Assembly (NCBI RefSeq): GCF_014640635.1
Contig: NZ_BMHI01000001.1
Span: 682,001-746,000, forward strand
Origin: Flexivirga endophytica
Lineage (GTDB): Bacteria > Actinomycetota > Actinomycetes > Actinomycetales > Dermatophilaceae
Reading direction: 5' to 3'
Length of the DNA: 64,000 nt
Below are positions 1 through 8,518 of the stretch, piece by piece. How positions within the stretch are numbered: the stretch's first letter is position 1; each line of letters opens with the position of its first letter. A program made the translations under genes and the position numbers. The notes under the pieces were generated by a model. That model saw only the letters and a list, made by a program, of their open reading frames with translations. It searched no databases and was not told the origin of the DNA.

Positions 1-384
1 CTGGCAACGGAGCTGGCCGATCTCGACGTGGCCGTGCACGCAGCCCTGCACCAGCGGATCGCCCGCGCGACATACACCGAAGGCATGTGGCCGACCGGGC
101 CACGCCGAATCCACACACCGCTGGGCACGACCAAGGTGGGGTGGTTCTCCCGGGCCCGTTACCCGGAGAACATCGACCTGTCACTCACCGGATTCACCCA
201 CTTGGTGCTCACGGTCATCCCCTCGAGCACCGACGCCGAGTTCGCCGAGATCGTTCTCGGTGACTACGGCGCCGCCCCTGTCGGACGCGATCGGAGCGTT
301 CGGAACGGGCTCGACCGGTGGGACAACGAGGGCGGCCAACCGGCCGCGCACACGACCGCCCACTACGGGCACCTCTTCGAATAG
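1..384 (+). CDS. C-terminal part of an unrecognised protein (5' end outside window)
   Basis: The reading frame is open from the first base and ends at TAG 382-384, so at least 127 residues belong to a gene that starts upstream of the window. The fragment has no membrane segment or motif that I recognise. It contains several Trp, Arg and His residues and ends in HYGHLFE. The stop lies 18 nt before the desaturase start, so the two genes are probably co-transcribed. An internal GTG at 28 could be a start, but the open frame upstream makes truncation by the window edge more likely. Confidence 0.55.
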   Translation: MATELADLDVAVHAALHQRIARATYTEGMWPTGPRRIHTPLGTTKVGWFSRARYPENIDLSLTGFTHLVLTVIPSSTDAEFAEIVLGDYGAAPVGRDRSVRNGLDRWDNEGGQPAAHTTAHYGHLFE

Positions 385-401
385 GCCTGGAGGGCAACGA
401 A

Positions 402-1454
402 ATGACTGACCTGAGACCGACACAACTACCCGTGCGACCGCCGCCGACGGTCGTCCGGACCGGCGGCTACGGCGACCTGGCGCGGCAGATCCGCGCCCAC
501 GACCTGTTACGTCCACGACCGTGGAGCTACGCCGGCTACGCCGCGATCATCCTGGTGGCGCTGGGAGCGACCGTCGCAGTGATGGCGACCCACCGGGACT
601 CGTGGTGGCTCCTCGCGCTGACGCCGGCCATGGCCGTGATCGCCACCCAGACCGGCTTCCTCGGACACGATGTCGGCCACCTGCAGGTCACCCGGAATGC
701 CGGCCGCAGCAGACTCCTCGGCCTGGTGATCGCCAATCTCTTCAGTGGCCTGAGCTACGGCTGGTGGGTGCGAAAGCACAACGCACATCACGCACACCCC
801 AACGATCTGGAGACCGACCCGGACGTCCGCGGCGGTGTCCTGATCTGGGACACGAGTCAGGGCACGTCGCGCCGTGGTGTGGCCGCCTGGTGGACGCGCC
901 AGCAAGCACTGCTCTTCTTCCCGTTGCTGGTGTTCGAAGCCATGAACCTGCACCTCGCCAGCGTCCGTGCGCTGTTCGCGCCGGGACTACGGCTGAGGGC
1001 GGTGGAGGCAACCCTGCTCGTGACGCACTTCGCCGCTTACATCCTGCTGCTCGCCCTCACGATGACCTGGCCGCAGGCGGTCCTGTTCGTCATGATCCAC
1101 AAGGGACTTCAAGGTATCTACCTTGGTTGCTCGTTCGCGCCGAACCACAAGGGCATGCCGATCCTGCAGGGCGCGGAGGCCGACGACCCGCTGCTGCGGC
1201 AGGTGCTCACCTCGCGCAATGTGCGCGGCGGTCCCGTCACCGACGCGGCCCTCGGCGGGCTCAACTACCAGATCGAGCATCACCTCTTCCCGAGCATGCC
1301 CCGCGCCAATCTGCGCCACGCGCAGCCGCTGGTTCGCGAGTTCTGCGCAGAGCGAGAGATCCCCTACCTCGAGTGCTCGGCCGTCGCGTCATACACCGCC
1401 GCGCTCAAGCACATGCATCGCGTGGGAGCCGGAAAAGCATCGGGCGACAGCTGA
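402..1454 (+). CDS. fatty acid desaturase (membrane, acyl-lipid/acyl-CoA type)
   Basis: This 350-residue membrane di-iron desaturase should introduce a cis double bond into fatty acyl chains. The three histidine clusters of the family are all present: HDVGH at residues 89-93, HNAHH at 126-130 and QIEHH at 290-294. The last, with Gln in first position, is typical of front-end or linoleoyl-CoA-type desaturases. Hydrophobic segments lie around residues 45-85 and 200-235. I chose ATG 402 because GGAGGG lies about 8 nt upstream; the frame is open further upstream, but that stretch overlaps the preceding gene. No ferredoxin or reductase partner is visible nearby. Confidence 0.9.
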   Translation: MTDLRPTQLPVRPPPTVVRTGGYGDLARQIRAHDLLRPRPWSYAGYAAIILVALGATVAVMATHRDSWWLLALTPAMAVIATQTGFLGHDVGHLQVTRNAGRSRLLGLVIANLFSGLSYGWWVRKHNAHHAHPNDLETDPDVRGGVLIWDTSQGTSRRGVAAWWTRQQALLFFPLLVFEAMNLHLASVRALFAPGLRLRAVEATLLVTHFAAYILLLALTMTWPQAVLFVMIHKGLQGIYLGCSFAPNHKGMPILQGAEADDPLLRQVLTSRNVRGGPVTDAALGGLNYQIEHHLFPSMPRANLRHAQPLVREFCAEREIPYLECSAVASYTAALKHMHRVGAGKASGDS

Positions 1455-1498
1455 GAAAAGTTCGCGCGTCGGCGAGTGTTGCGTGCGACGATCGCGGT

Positions 1499-1858
1499 AT
1501 GACGTCACGATGGTCCATCGCGTCCCGCAACTCGGTGCTCTGCATCGGCTCTGCCGAGTCGTTCTGCTCGATCGGGTCGGTCGGGTCGGCATTCTCGGTG
1601 GGGTCGGTCGGCTCCTTCGCGTCGCTGGGGTCCCTCGGTTCGGCGATGGCGATGCTGTCGACCGGCTCCTACCAGAGCAACACGGCGCTGCTGTCGGCGC
1701 AGTCGGACCGGTCGATCCTGTCCTGGCGCTCGGGCGGATCGGTGCGCGCGGCATACAGCGACCACGAGGGTGGGCATGTCGTGCCGCTGGCCGTCACCGC
1801 GATCGGCGGGGGCATCGCGGCGCTGCTGTGGTGGAAGTTCGGCGCGCGCGCCGAGTGA
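1499..1858 (+). CDS. small serine/glycine repeat protein with C-terminal membrane segment
   Basis: This 119-residue protein has residues about 10-75 built from short repeats of the form S-I/V-G-S-x-x-S (for example SIGSVGS and SLGSLGS). The spacing suggests a small solenoid or beta-helix with stacked Ser and Gly. A short hydrophobic stretch (about 98-115, PLAVTAIGGGIAALLWW) could anchor the C-terminus in the membrane. I recognise this as a type of hypothetical protein found in actinobacteria, but I know of no assigned function. ATG 1499 is the only reasonable start in this frame, because the upstream frame is the shadow of the desaturase. Confidence 0.6.
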   Translation: MTSRWSIASRNSVLCIGSAESFCSIGSVGSAFSVGSVGSFASLGSLGSAMAMLSTGSYQSNTALLSAQSDRSILSWRSGGSVRAAYSDHEGGHVVPLAVTAIGGGIAALLWWKFGARAE

Positions 1859-1973
1859 CGATTCGGTTTCGATTCCCTGTGTGCCGCGTGCCCGGGTCGC
1901 TGATCCGGGACCTGGAGTACGTACCCTGGCGGACGTAAATTGCTCATGAGGGGGGCCTCGGGAGGGGTATGAC

Positions 1974-3200
1974 GTGTCCGGAGAGCTGACTCGACGTGTC
2001 GTGATGGGTGGCGCGCTGGCGACGGCGCTGACGACAGGCGTCGCGGCCTGCGGCGACGGCCAGGACAAGAAGAGCCCCGGGAGGTCCCGCGCCGCTGCAC
2101 CGTCCGAGACGAAGTCGGCGAAATCCACGCCGCCCGCGAAACCGGCGACCATCACGGTGGCGGGCCTGGACAAGGGTTCCGTGCCGTTCGGAGCCCCGGT
2201 GCGGCTGACCTCGTCCGCGCAGCTGAAGTCGTTGTTGGTGCAGGACGGCGACGGCGCGGACGTCAGCGGGACGCTCTCGAAGGATGGTGTCTCGTGGGTC
2301 AGCTACGGGCCGATCGCCGCGGATGCGTCGTGGTCGTGGAAGGCGGTCACCCCGGCCGGCGCCGTCAGCGACGGGAAGGTCACGTCGACTGCCGCCATAC
2401 GCACCGTTCGCGCGACCGCGAACATCGGCGTCGACAAGACGGTCGGTGTCGCGGCCCCCATCGTGGTCAACTTCGAGGCGCTGGTCACCGACAAGGCCAT
2501 GGTCGAGAAGCACCTGCGCGTCCTGATCCGGCCGGCAGGATCCCGGGGCGGGTGGAAGGAAGCCACCGGGTCCTGGGCCTGGCTGCCGGACAACGCACCG
2601 AACTCCACCGTGCACTTCCGCACCAAGAACTACTGGCCCGCGCACACCGAGGTGCATGTCATCCTGCCGCTGGCGCACCTGGACTGGGGTGGCGGCATCA
2701 CCGGTCAGCAGGACCTCGACTGGCACTTCAACATCGGGCGCTCGCAGGTCGTCATAGCGGACGCGCGCAAGCACAACATCGTTATCTACCGGGACGGCGC
2801 GAAGGTGGCGACATACCCCGCGTCATACGGGCTGGGCTCGGACCCGATCCGCAACACCCGCACCGGGATCAACATCGTCACCGACAAGCAGCAGACCGTC
2901 GAGATGAAGTCGGAGCGCTACCACTACGACGAGATCGAGCACTGGGCCGTGCGCTTCAACAACAACGGACAGTTCATCCACGCCAACCCGGACACCGTTG
3001 CGCAGCAAGGAAATTCGAACGTCTCCCACGGCTGCATCAACCTGTCGACGGCGAACGGCAAGGCCTACTACAAGACCGCGATCTACGGCGACCCGGTCGA
3101 CGTGCGAGGCACCGACGTCAAGCTCGCCAACACCCGCACCGAGCTCTACGACTGGGCGCTGTCGTGGAAGCAGTGGACGAAGTTGTCAGCGCTGACCTGA
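1974..3200 (+). CDS. lipoprotein L,D-transpeptidase (YkuD domain)
   Basis: This 408-residue exported enzyme should form 3-3 peptide cross-links in peptidoglycan, or attach proteins to it. The N-terminus has Arg residues, a hydrophobic stretch and a lipobox-like GVAAC, so it is probably a lipoprotein on the outer face of the membrane. Residues about 50-250 resemble the immunoglobulin-like domains of mycobacterial Ldt proteins. The YkuD catalytic domain follows, with SHGCINLS and the catalytic Cys at residue 354. The start is GTG 1974, with GGGAGGGG about 8 nt upstream; an ATG at 1969 is in another frame. Confidence 0.92.
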   Translation: MSGELTRRVVMGGALATALTTGVAACGDGQDKKSPGRSRAAAPSETKSAKSTPPAKPATITVAGLDKGSVPFGAPVRLTSSAQLKSLLVQDGDGADVSGTLSKDGVSWVSYGPIAADASWSWKAVTPAGAVSDGKVTSTAAIRTVRATANIGVDKTVGVAAPIVVNFEALVTDKAMVEKHLRVLIRPAGSRGGWKEATGSWAWLPDNAPNSTVHFRTKNYWPAHTEVHVILPLAHLDWGGGITGQQDLDWHFNIGRSQVVIADARKHNIVIYRDGAKVATYPASYGLGSDPIRNTRTGINIVTDKQQTVEMKSERYHYDEIEHWAVRFNNNGQFIHANPDTVAQQGNSNVSHGCINLSTANGKAYYKTAIYGDPVDVRGTDVKLANTRTELYDWALSWKQWTKLSALT

Positions 3201-3242
3201 CGCGCCGACAGTGTCGGCGGTGCTCGCTATGGTCGACGCACG

Positions 3243-4376
3243 ATGAAGACCATTGACAGTGTGGATGTCGCCGCCGCCATTCGGGAGTATGGCGCCAGGG
3301 CGCGCGCGAGCCTGCACGGTGATGAGACGAGCGCGGTGTCCTATGCCGGTCTGTGGCTCCTGTTGGCGACCCTCGCACCGGTCGTCACAGACCCACAGGG
3401 ATTCGGTCGGATCTGCGGGTTGACCCCGGAGGACGCGAAGCAAGCTGCGACCCGACTTCTGAAGGAGCCACATCCGACAGTCGCGATTGCACTCGGCGGG
3501 TGGCTGCGGGAGGACGTTCAGCTCTCCCGTCAGCTTCCGCTTACGCTGTCGGCACTCCCGACGCAGGATGCGCTCGACGACTGGGCGAAGCGCGAAACCC
3601 GTGGCGTGGTGGAGACCTTCCCGCTGAAGCTCGATCCCGACACGATGCTCGTTCTCGCATCTGCGCTGGTGCTCACCCCGAAGTGGAGCAGTGAAATCGC
3701 TCTTGGCGAGGACGACGACATGCTCGTCCTCCGTGACGGACTTCAGGCCGTTGTCCAGACGTCGATCGGGCCGGTTGCGGTCGCGCGGCCGATGACGGAC
3801 GACGGCGTCGACGTCATCAGCGTGATCGCAGCGCCTGATGTTGCTCCCGCGAAGGTATGGGACGCCGTTGACGAAGTCGTCGCGATGCTCGACGACGGAC
3901 GGCTTAGCAACAACACGTTCCCGGGCCAGTTGTCTGCCGATGAGGTCGAGCACGGCCACTCGTGGACTTGTCAGGAGACCGTGCGCCAGTTCTGTGGTAA
4001 CGCGCCCGAGGAGGGAACGGAGATGTGGGAGGCGAAATTGCCCGAGTGGTCCGTCACCGACAGCCATGACCTCGGCGCGGCTCCAGGCGTCGATCTGGTG
4101 GCGCAGCCGATCCAGGCGATGCTCCCGGAGCGCTCCGATCTGAGCTGTTGCCAGAACGTCTCCGCGAAGTACGACGAGGAAGGTTTCAGCGCCGCGGCGG
4201 TGACTGCCTTCGGTCTCGCGGGCAGCGCACCGCCGATGCCGGAGTTTCGCACAATCCGGCAGGTGACCCTCACGTTCGATCGCCCCCACGCCGTCATCGC
4301 GATTGCCCGCGGGGGAGCGTGGGACCGGATCCCGTTGTTCCACGCGTGGGTCGGCCCGAAGGAGAACTGTGCATGA
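3243..4376 (+). CDS. serpin-like protein (divergent)
   Basis: This 377-residue protein is related by its motifs to the serpin fold. Residues about 108-142 (DDWAKRETRGVVETFPLKL, then a strand ending LVLTPKWSSEI) match the serpin pattern of a helix-F region followed by the NALYFKGKW strand. The C-terminus (TFDRPHAVIAIARG followed by PLFHAWV) matches the FxADRPFLFLI region after the reactive-centre loop. I see no signal peptide, so it is probably cytoplasmic. A cognate protease cannot be named. The stop overlaps the uracil-DNA glycosylase start by 4 nt. The -10-like TATGGT at 3228 suggests a leaderless or short-leader transcript. Confidence 0.5.
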   Translation: MKTIDSVDVAAAIREYGARARASLHGDETSAVSYAGLWLLLATLAPVVTDPQGFGRICGLTPEDAKQAATRLLKEPHPTVAIALGGWLREDVQLSRQLPLTLSALPTQDALDDWAKRETRGVVETFPLKLDPDTMLVLASALVLTPKWSSEIALGEDDDMLVLRDGLQAVVQTSIGPVAVARPMTDDGVDVISVIAAPDVAPAKVWDAVDEVVAMLDDGRLSNNTFPGQLSADEVEHGHSWTCQETVRQFCGNAPEEGTEMWEAKLPEWSVTDSHDLGAAPGVDLVAQPIQAMLPERSDLSCCQNVSAKYDEEGFSAAAVTAFGLAGSAPPMPEFRTIRQVTLTFDRPHAVIAIARGGAWDRIPLFHAWVGPKENCA

Positions 4377-5119
4377 GTGACGAACCGGACGCGTCGAAGC
4401 TTCCGCAGGACTGGGCCGAAGCCTTGGCCAGGCATGGCTTCGGAGGAGACGTCGACGAGATTGTGGCCGAGCTCTACACGGGGAACCCGAAGGTGTTTCC
4501 GCCGCGGCACCAGGTGTTTCGGGCGTTCCATTTGACCAGCCTCGCCAACGTGCGCGTGGTGATTCTTGGTCAGGATCCGTACCCGCGCGAGGGACAGGCG
4601 AATGGCCTCGCATTCTCCGTGCCGGAGAAAGTCGACGTGCCCCGGTCACTGACGACGATCTACCGAAATCTCCGCGATGACCCCGCCCTGCAAATCGTGG
4701 AGGCATCCCACGGCGATTTGAGCGCATGGGGAAGACAAGGCGTGCTCCTGCTCAACACGACTCTCACTGTGAAGGAGGGAGCAGCTGGGTCAGCGGCACA
4801 CCGCAAGCGCTGGAAGCTGTTCACTGACAGTGTGCTTCGAGCGGTCAACAATGAACAAGACCACGTCGCCTTCCTGCTCTGGGGATCTTCTGCCATCAAG
4901 AAGGCGCGGACAGTCTCGATCGATCAGCAACGTCACACGATGATCTGCTCCGCCCACCCAGCAGCGTGGACCGCGAAGAACTTGCCGCTCTTCGGGGAGA
5001 GCAGACCGTTCTCGGAGGCGAACGAGTTCCTGAAGACCAACCTCGGACTGCCGGTGAATTGGGATCTGACGGCTGCGCCCAACGGACACCAGTTGTCCGA
5101 TGCCAAGCGGGAGCTGTAA
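4373..5119 (+). CDS. ung: family-1 uracil-DNA glycosylase
   Basis: This 248-residue enzyme removes uracil from DNA in base-excision repair. It carries GQDPYP at residues 66-71 (water-activating Asp68), the following GLAFSV, and LLLNTTLTV near 125-133. The usual second motif HPSPLS is altered to AHPAAW around His195: the catalytic His and Pro are kept but the Ser is replaced. The 248-residue length fits the family. The ATG overlaps the stop of the serpin-like gene, so translation of the two is coupled. Because the pair sits away from other repair genes, this may be a second, accessory UDG; that is inference. Confidence 0.88.
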   Translation: MSDEPDASKLPQDWAEALARHGFGGDVDEIVAELYTGNPKVFPPRHQVFRAFHLTSLANVRVVILGQDPYPREGQANGLAFSVPEKVDVPRSLTTIYRNLRDDPALQIVEASHGDLSAWGRQGVLLLNTTLTVKEGAAGSAAHRKRWKLFTDSVLRAVNNEQDHVAFLLWGSSAIKKARTVSIDQQRHTMICSAHPAAWTAKNLPLFGESRPFSEANEFLKTNLGLPVNWDLTAAPNGHQLSDAKREL

Positions 5120-5148
5120 CTCCTGAGCTGTAGCTCCCGTTTGGCATC
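5099..5148. terminator. bidirectional hairpin between convergent genes
   Basis: The arms at 5099-5115 and 5132-5148 pair over 17 bp with one G:U position and a 16-nt loop. The left arm lies inside the last codons and stop of ung. The stem sits between convergent ung and the MBL hydrolase gene, so it can serve both. It has no strong T-tract. Confidence 0.7.
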
Positions 5149-5168
5149 GACGAAACGCGACGAGCGGG

Positions 5169-5921
5169 TCAGCGCTGACCTGACGCGCGAGCTGCGTCCA
5201 CCGCATCCAGCAGCGAGCCATGCCACACCGGCCCGTGCCCGGGGAGAACGGTGTCGGCGTCGACGGCAGCGAGCGCGTCGAGAGACGCGTTCGCCTCGTC
5301 CTGGTCATGACTGAAGAACGCCGGCAGCAACTGTGGCCCGGAGCGCGCGACGATCGGATGCCCGGTGATGAGAGCGTCGCCGGTGACGACGATGCCGGCC
5401 GCGGGAAGCGCATACGCGGTGTGCCCGCTGGTGTGGCCTGCACACGGGACCGCGACGGGGGAGCCCGGTAGGTCGAGCGCGCCGTCCGTCAGGGTGGGTT
5501 GCGCGTCCGGCAGACGGACCTCGGCCGGTGCCCCCGCACGAGCGATCGTGACCGCCCACTTCGCCACCCGCGGGCGCCAGCACCGTGACACGACATCCCA
5601 GGTCGTGGCCTGCTCGTGCCGCTCACCGCGGAGCATCGGCAACTCGCGTTCGCCGGCGTATGTCGGCAGCGGGTGCAGCCGTTGCAGAGCGGGTATGGCG
5701 TCCACGTGGTCGATGTGCCCGTGAGTGATCAGCACACCGCGGATGTCCTCGATCCGGTGACCGAGCTGCTCCACGGAAGCGACGACGCCATCGACGTCCT
5801 TGGGATACCCCGCGTCGACAAGCGTGAGGTCTCGACCCTCGCGGAGCAGCGTCCAGTTGGACGCGATGCCCTCGACGAGGAACACATCGGACATGACCTG
5901 GCGCAGTCTCATGGCAGCCAT
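5169..5921 (-). CDS. MBL-fold metallo-hydrolase
   Basis: This 250-residue metallo-beta-lactamase-fold enzyme has the metal-binding THGHIDH motif (about residues 65-71), GHTSGH (about 162-167), a GDAL Asp (about 180) and a closing GHG (about 228-230). These match the glyoxalase-II/lactonase-like branch of the superfamily. There is no signal peptide or membrane segment, so it is probably cytoplasmic. The substrate cannot be deduced. The gene stands alone, converging on ung. ATG 5921 is the first start; an ATG three codons in (5912) is an equally good alternative. Confidence 0.85.
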   Translation of the reverse strand: MAAMRLRQVMSDVFLVEGIASNWTLLREGRDLTLVDAGYPKDVDGVVASVEQLGHRIEDIRGVLITHGHIDHVDAIPALQRLHPLPTYAGERELPMLRGERHEQATTWDVVSRCWRPRVAKWAVTIARAGAPAEVRLPDAQPTLTDGALDLPGSPVAVPCAGHTSGHTAYALPAAGIVVTGDALITGHPIVARSGPQLLPAFFSHDQDEANASLDALAAVDADTVLPGHGPVWHGSLLDAVDAARASGQR

Positions 5922-6144
5922 TCTCCCGAGAACGAAGGACGCACCCGGATGGCACGGCGGTATGGCGGGCGGATTTTACGGTCGCGACATGCAAGGACGC
6001 CGGTATTTGCATTCGCCGGGTCCCGCTGACGCAACCGTGCAGAGGGCCGTCCGAGTGTCCACACTTCTTGTCCAGCCGAGGACTAGTCCGCCCTCGACGC
6101 CGCTGTCCGGTCGTCGCCGGGCAGCTTCCAGGAAGGCACGATCC

Positions 6145-6642
6145 ATGCAGAAGAAATTCCGGCTACCGCTGGGTGCAGGCGCACTGCTGGGCGCCCTCGC
6201 CATGTCCACCTCCGCCGTCGCCACACCATCACAAGCTCCCTTCACCGGACGGGAGACGATGTCCGTCGTCGGCGACGTATTCGCTTGCCAGTCAGGCGAT
6301 CTCACCGTGCAGAGCGGCACGATAACGACGGTGTTCCACTCGAACGCCGACAACAGTGGGACCTACCACTTCACCGCCACCATCGTCCCCAGTGGTGTCA
6401 CGCTCACAGACACCTCGGGCAACATCTACACCGTGTCGGGTGCGTCCTGGTTCGGTGGCACCACGACCGACCCCGACCCCGAGGGCGACACGATGCCGAT
6501 CGTGAGCACCGAGACCGACCACTTCGTCATCCGGACTGCATCCGGGGGCGTCTACGCCAAGGTGCAGGTCGTCGGGCACATCTCCCCGAACGGGAACATG
6601 TTCGTCTTCGACCGGGGAACGTGTGAGGAGCCGGACGACTGA
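6145..6642 (+). CDS. small secreted protein of unknown function
   Basis: This 165-residue protein has a clear signal peptide: a basic start MQKKFR, a hydrophobic core of about 15 residues, and a probable cleavage in or just after the ATPSQA region (about residues 26-32). The mature part is rich in Thr, Ser and Val, consistent with a small beta-sandwich, and has Cys residues near the start and end that could form one disulfide. ATG 6145 is preceded by AGGAAGG about 9 nt upstream. I do not recognise the family. Confidence 0.7.
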   Translation: MQKKFRLPLGAGALLGALAMSTSAVATPSQAPFTGRETMSVVGDVFACQSGDLTVQSGTITTVFHSNADNSGTYHFTATIVPSGVTLTDTSGNIYTVSGASWFGGTTTDPDPEGDTMPIVSTETDHFVIRTASGGVYAKVQVVGHISPNGNMFVFDRGTCEEPDD

Positions 6643-6775
6643 GTCACCTTCGCGTATGACGCGACCGTGTGAGATGCCCCGGTCCCACCGCGGAACCGGG
6701 GCAATACGGCCGTTCTGCCGACTTCGGGCACGGACGACGGTCGGGATTCTCATCTTCAGGGTCCATACTCAACAG

Positions 6776-6994
6776 ATGACCTCCTCACCCGCACGGCGGC
6801 GACACCTGACCAGCAGTCCCTTCGCACCGACCGCCGAGGTCGAGATCGAGCACTTCGAATGTGGCGACGCCGTCTGCCACGACTCCTACGGAATGGGGCG
6901 TGTCGTCGGCCGCGAGGCCGAAGCAGTGACCGTTGACTTCCGCACCTCCACGGTGCGCGTCACCAGCCCGTTCCGGAAGATGACGAAGCTCTAG
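6776..6994 (+). CDS. small conserved actinobacterial protein (CarD-N/Tudor-like)
   Basis: This 72-residue protein has a core GDAVCHDSYGMGRVV followed by VTVDFRTSTVRV. The GD-V-H---G-G-V pattern resembles the small RNA-polymerase-interacting fold of CarD/CdnL N-terminal domains. The C-terminal VTSPFRKMTKL is typical of small actinobacterial hypotheticals that I recognise only as a group. ATG 6776 is chosen because the residues before it fit no pattern. Function is unknown; nucleic-acid or polymerase contact would be an inference from the fold. Confidence 0.6.
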   Translation: MTSSPARRRHLTSSPFAPTAEVEIEHFECGDAVCHDSYGMGRVVGREAEAVTVDFRTSTVRVTSPFRKMTKL

Positions 6995-7113
6995 ATCGGC
7001 CGCCGTCCGGCGGTAGCTGCTCGGGGAGAGTCAATACAGCTGCTGTCGGAATGCACGAAGATCGACCACTCGCCGCGCAAGCGCGCGAGACGATCACCCA
7101 TCGACTGACCACG

Positions 7114-7740
7114 TCATACCGGGTCGCCGAGGAATCCCGCCGCTACCGGCGCGAACTTCTCGTGGAACTGGAAGATCCCGCCGTGGCCGGAGTCGGGATA
7201 GATGACCAGTTCGCTGTCCTTGATGCGCCGGTGCAGGTCCTGCGAGAGCACGGTGGGGACCATCCGGTCGTGGTCTCCGTTCGCGATGAGCGTCCGGGGC
7301 AGCGCCGAAAGGTCGTCGGGCGCGGAGCGCCCGAACTGCTGAATGGCCTTCAGCTGCGTCCGTAAGGTCTGCACGCTGACCCGCTTGTCGCGGTCAGCGG
7401 TGCGCTCGCCGAGACGCTTGATGAAGGCCTTCCCGGCCGACTTCCCGACCTCATTGCGGTTGAAGAACAGGAATTCCTTCGGGTCCGACCTGGTGACGGT
7501 CGCACGGAGAATGTCCTTGTATGTCGTGCCGACCACCTTGTCGATGTCCTTGCCGCCGCGTGGGCCGGTGCCGGTCAGCACGAGCCGGCGGACAAGACCT
7601 GGATGTTTGACGATCAGATCCTGGGCGATGAATCCGCCCATCGAGAAGGAGAAGACGTCGACCTGGTCGAATCCGAGCGCCGCGATGAACTCATAGGCGT
7701 GATCGGCTGCCGCCTCGATGGTGCTGGCCACCGTGCCGCC
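7114..7740 (-). pseudogene. alpha/beta hydrolase, N-terminus lost
   Basis: About 209 residues of an alpha/beta hydrolase remain. They contain the nucleophile elbow FSMGG, then SGHGG with the catalytic-His region near the end, and the stop at 7114-7116. Similarity starts abruptly at about 7740 (GGTVASTIEAAADHAYEF). The first 60-80 residues of a normal member, including the HG oxyanion strand, are missing, and the upstream codons in this frame are nonsense. Immediately upstream is a fragment of another enzyme in a different frame, so a deletion has joined two genes. A short product from an internal start cannot be excluded. Confidence 0.7.
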
Positions 7741-7845
7741 TGCCCTGCTCGACATACGCCATGGCGTCGATGGTGTCCGCGAAGTCGAAGGTGCGTTCGA
7801 CGACGGGCCGCAGCACGCCCTCGTCATACAGGGCGGCCAGCTTTG
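7739..7845 (-). pseudogene. fragment of zinc-type alcohol dehydrogenase/quinone reductase C-terminus
   Basis: The minus-strand frame here reads LRPVVERTF-DFADTIDAMAYVEQGR. This is the hallmark C-terminal helix region of medium-chain dehydrogenases and quinone oxidoreductases (G-LRPVI-RTFPL---A-A---E-G). Nothing else of the enzyme is present. At about 7845 the similarity stops, and the opposite strand begins to read as a membrane protein. At about 7739 it runs straight into the hydrolase fragment, one frame shifted. Confidence 0.6.
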
Positions 7846-8171
7846 GGTTGTTCCTCGGGTTCGGTGGAATCACGAAGGGCGGCGTCAGCTGCGGCTCTGC
7901 GTTCAAGCCGGATGCGCAGGCCGCGCTGGTGGCCGACCTGACGAACGCGATGGATGCTGATGCCGCTGGGGTGTCCCTCGGTTACAACGACCTGTCGAAT
8001 GCTTCAAACGCATGCACCGACGCCACCAGCAACCGGAAGCCGATCGCATGGGGACTGACCGCACCAGGCGGGGTGCTGCTCGCGCTCGGCTGCATCATCT
8101 ACCTGGCAGATCTGCAGGCGAGGCGCGAGGGAGCCAGAGAAGCCGCAAGCGCCGCGGACGACGTCGCGTAG
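7845..8171 (+). pseudogene. C-terminal fragment of a small membrane protein
   Basis: From about 7845 the plus strand reads GLFLGFGGITKGGVSCGSAF, a hydrophilic stretch with a second Cys (NACTDATSNRK), then a hydrophobic segment (WGLTAPGGVLLALGCIIYLA) and a charged tail ending at TAG 8169-8171. This looks like a small actinobacterial protein with two membrane segments and two extracellular Cys. Its N-terminus is replaced by the antisense of the dehydrogenase fragment and there is no convincing start codon. I treat it as truncated. Confidence 0.5.
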
Positions 8172-8271
8172 CTGCCAATTGTGTTGCTGCGCTGTCCGGT
8201 TGGGTATGTCGCCCGCGACTCCACGACAAGCACAAGCGATCACTCCGGACGACTCCGCGGAGCCTCGGCGA

Positions 8272-8352
8272 CATACTCGCGGGTACTTGACCGTTCGGGG
8301 CGCGTGCACGCGCTATTGGCGGCATACCCGCTGGTACTTGACCGTTGGGGGC
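8272..8352. repeat. 30-bp direct repeat, two copies 51 bp apart
   Basis: Positions 8272-8301 and 8323-8352 match with three differences over 30 bp (shared core GGTACTTGACCGTT). They lie in a 350-nt gene-free region downstream of glnA. The rest of that region holds a hairpin (8362-8400) and a second CAGATGTCGTA near 8434, which echoes the last codons of glnA. I see no gene here. Confidence 0.6.
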
Positions 8353-8361
8353 ACTTACGTG

Positions 8362-8400
8362 CGAAGTGCCCCGAACCACAAGGTGATTCGGGGCACTTCG
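8362..8400 (-). terminator. perfect 14-bp hairpin downstream of glnA
   Basis: The arms 8362-8375 and 8387-8400 are perfect reverse complements with an 11-nt loop. The hairpin is about 120 nt beyond the glnA stop in the direction of glnA transcription. There is no T-tract, so it may act with Rho or stabilise the 3' end. Just beyond the glnA stop there is also a CTCGCCTAGCGAG palindrome near 8417. Confidence 0.5.
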
Positions 8401-8518
8401 GTGGTCTCGATACGCACTCGCCTAGCGAGGGGCTCAGATGTCGTACTTGATGACGACATCTTGCAGGGCTCGGCTGCGGCACACCTCGCTGGCGCTCGGC
8501 GTACGTCCGCCTCACTCC

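Noticed and set aside
7051-7365. 104-codon plus-strand ORF
   Set aside because: It is antisense to the hydrolase remnant and has no independent support.
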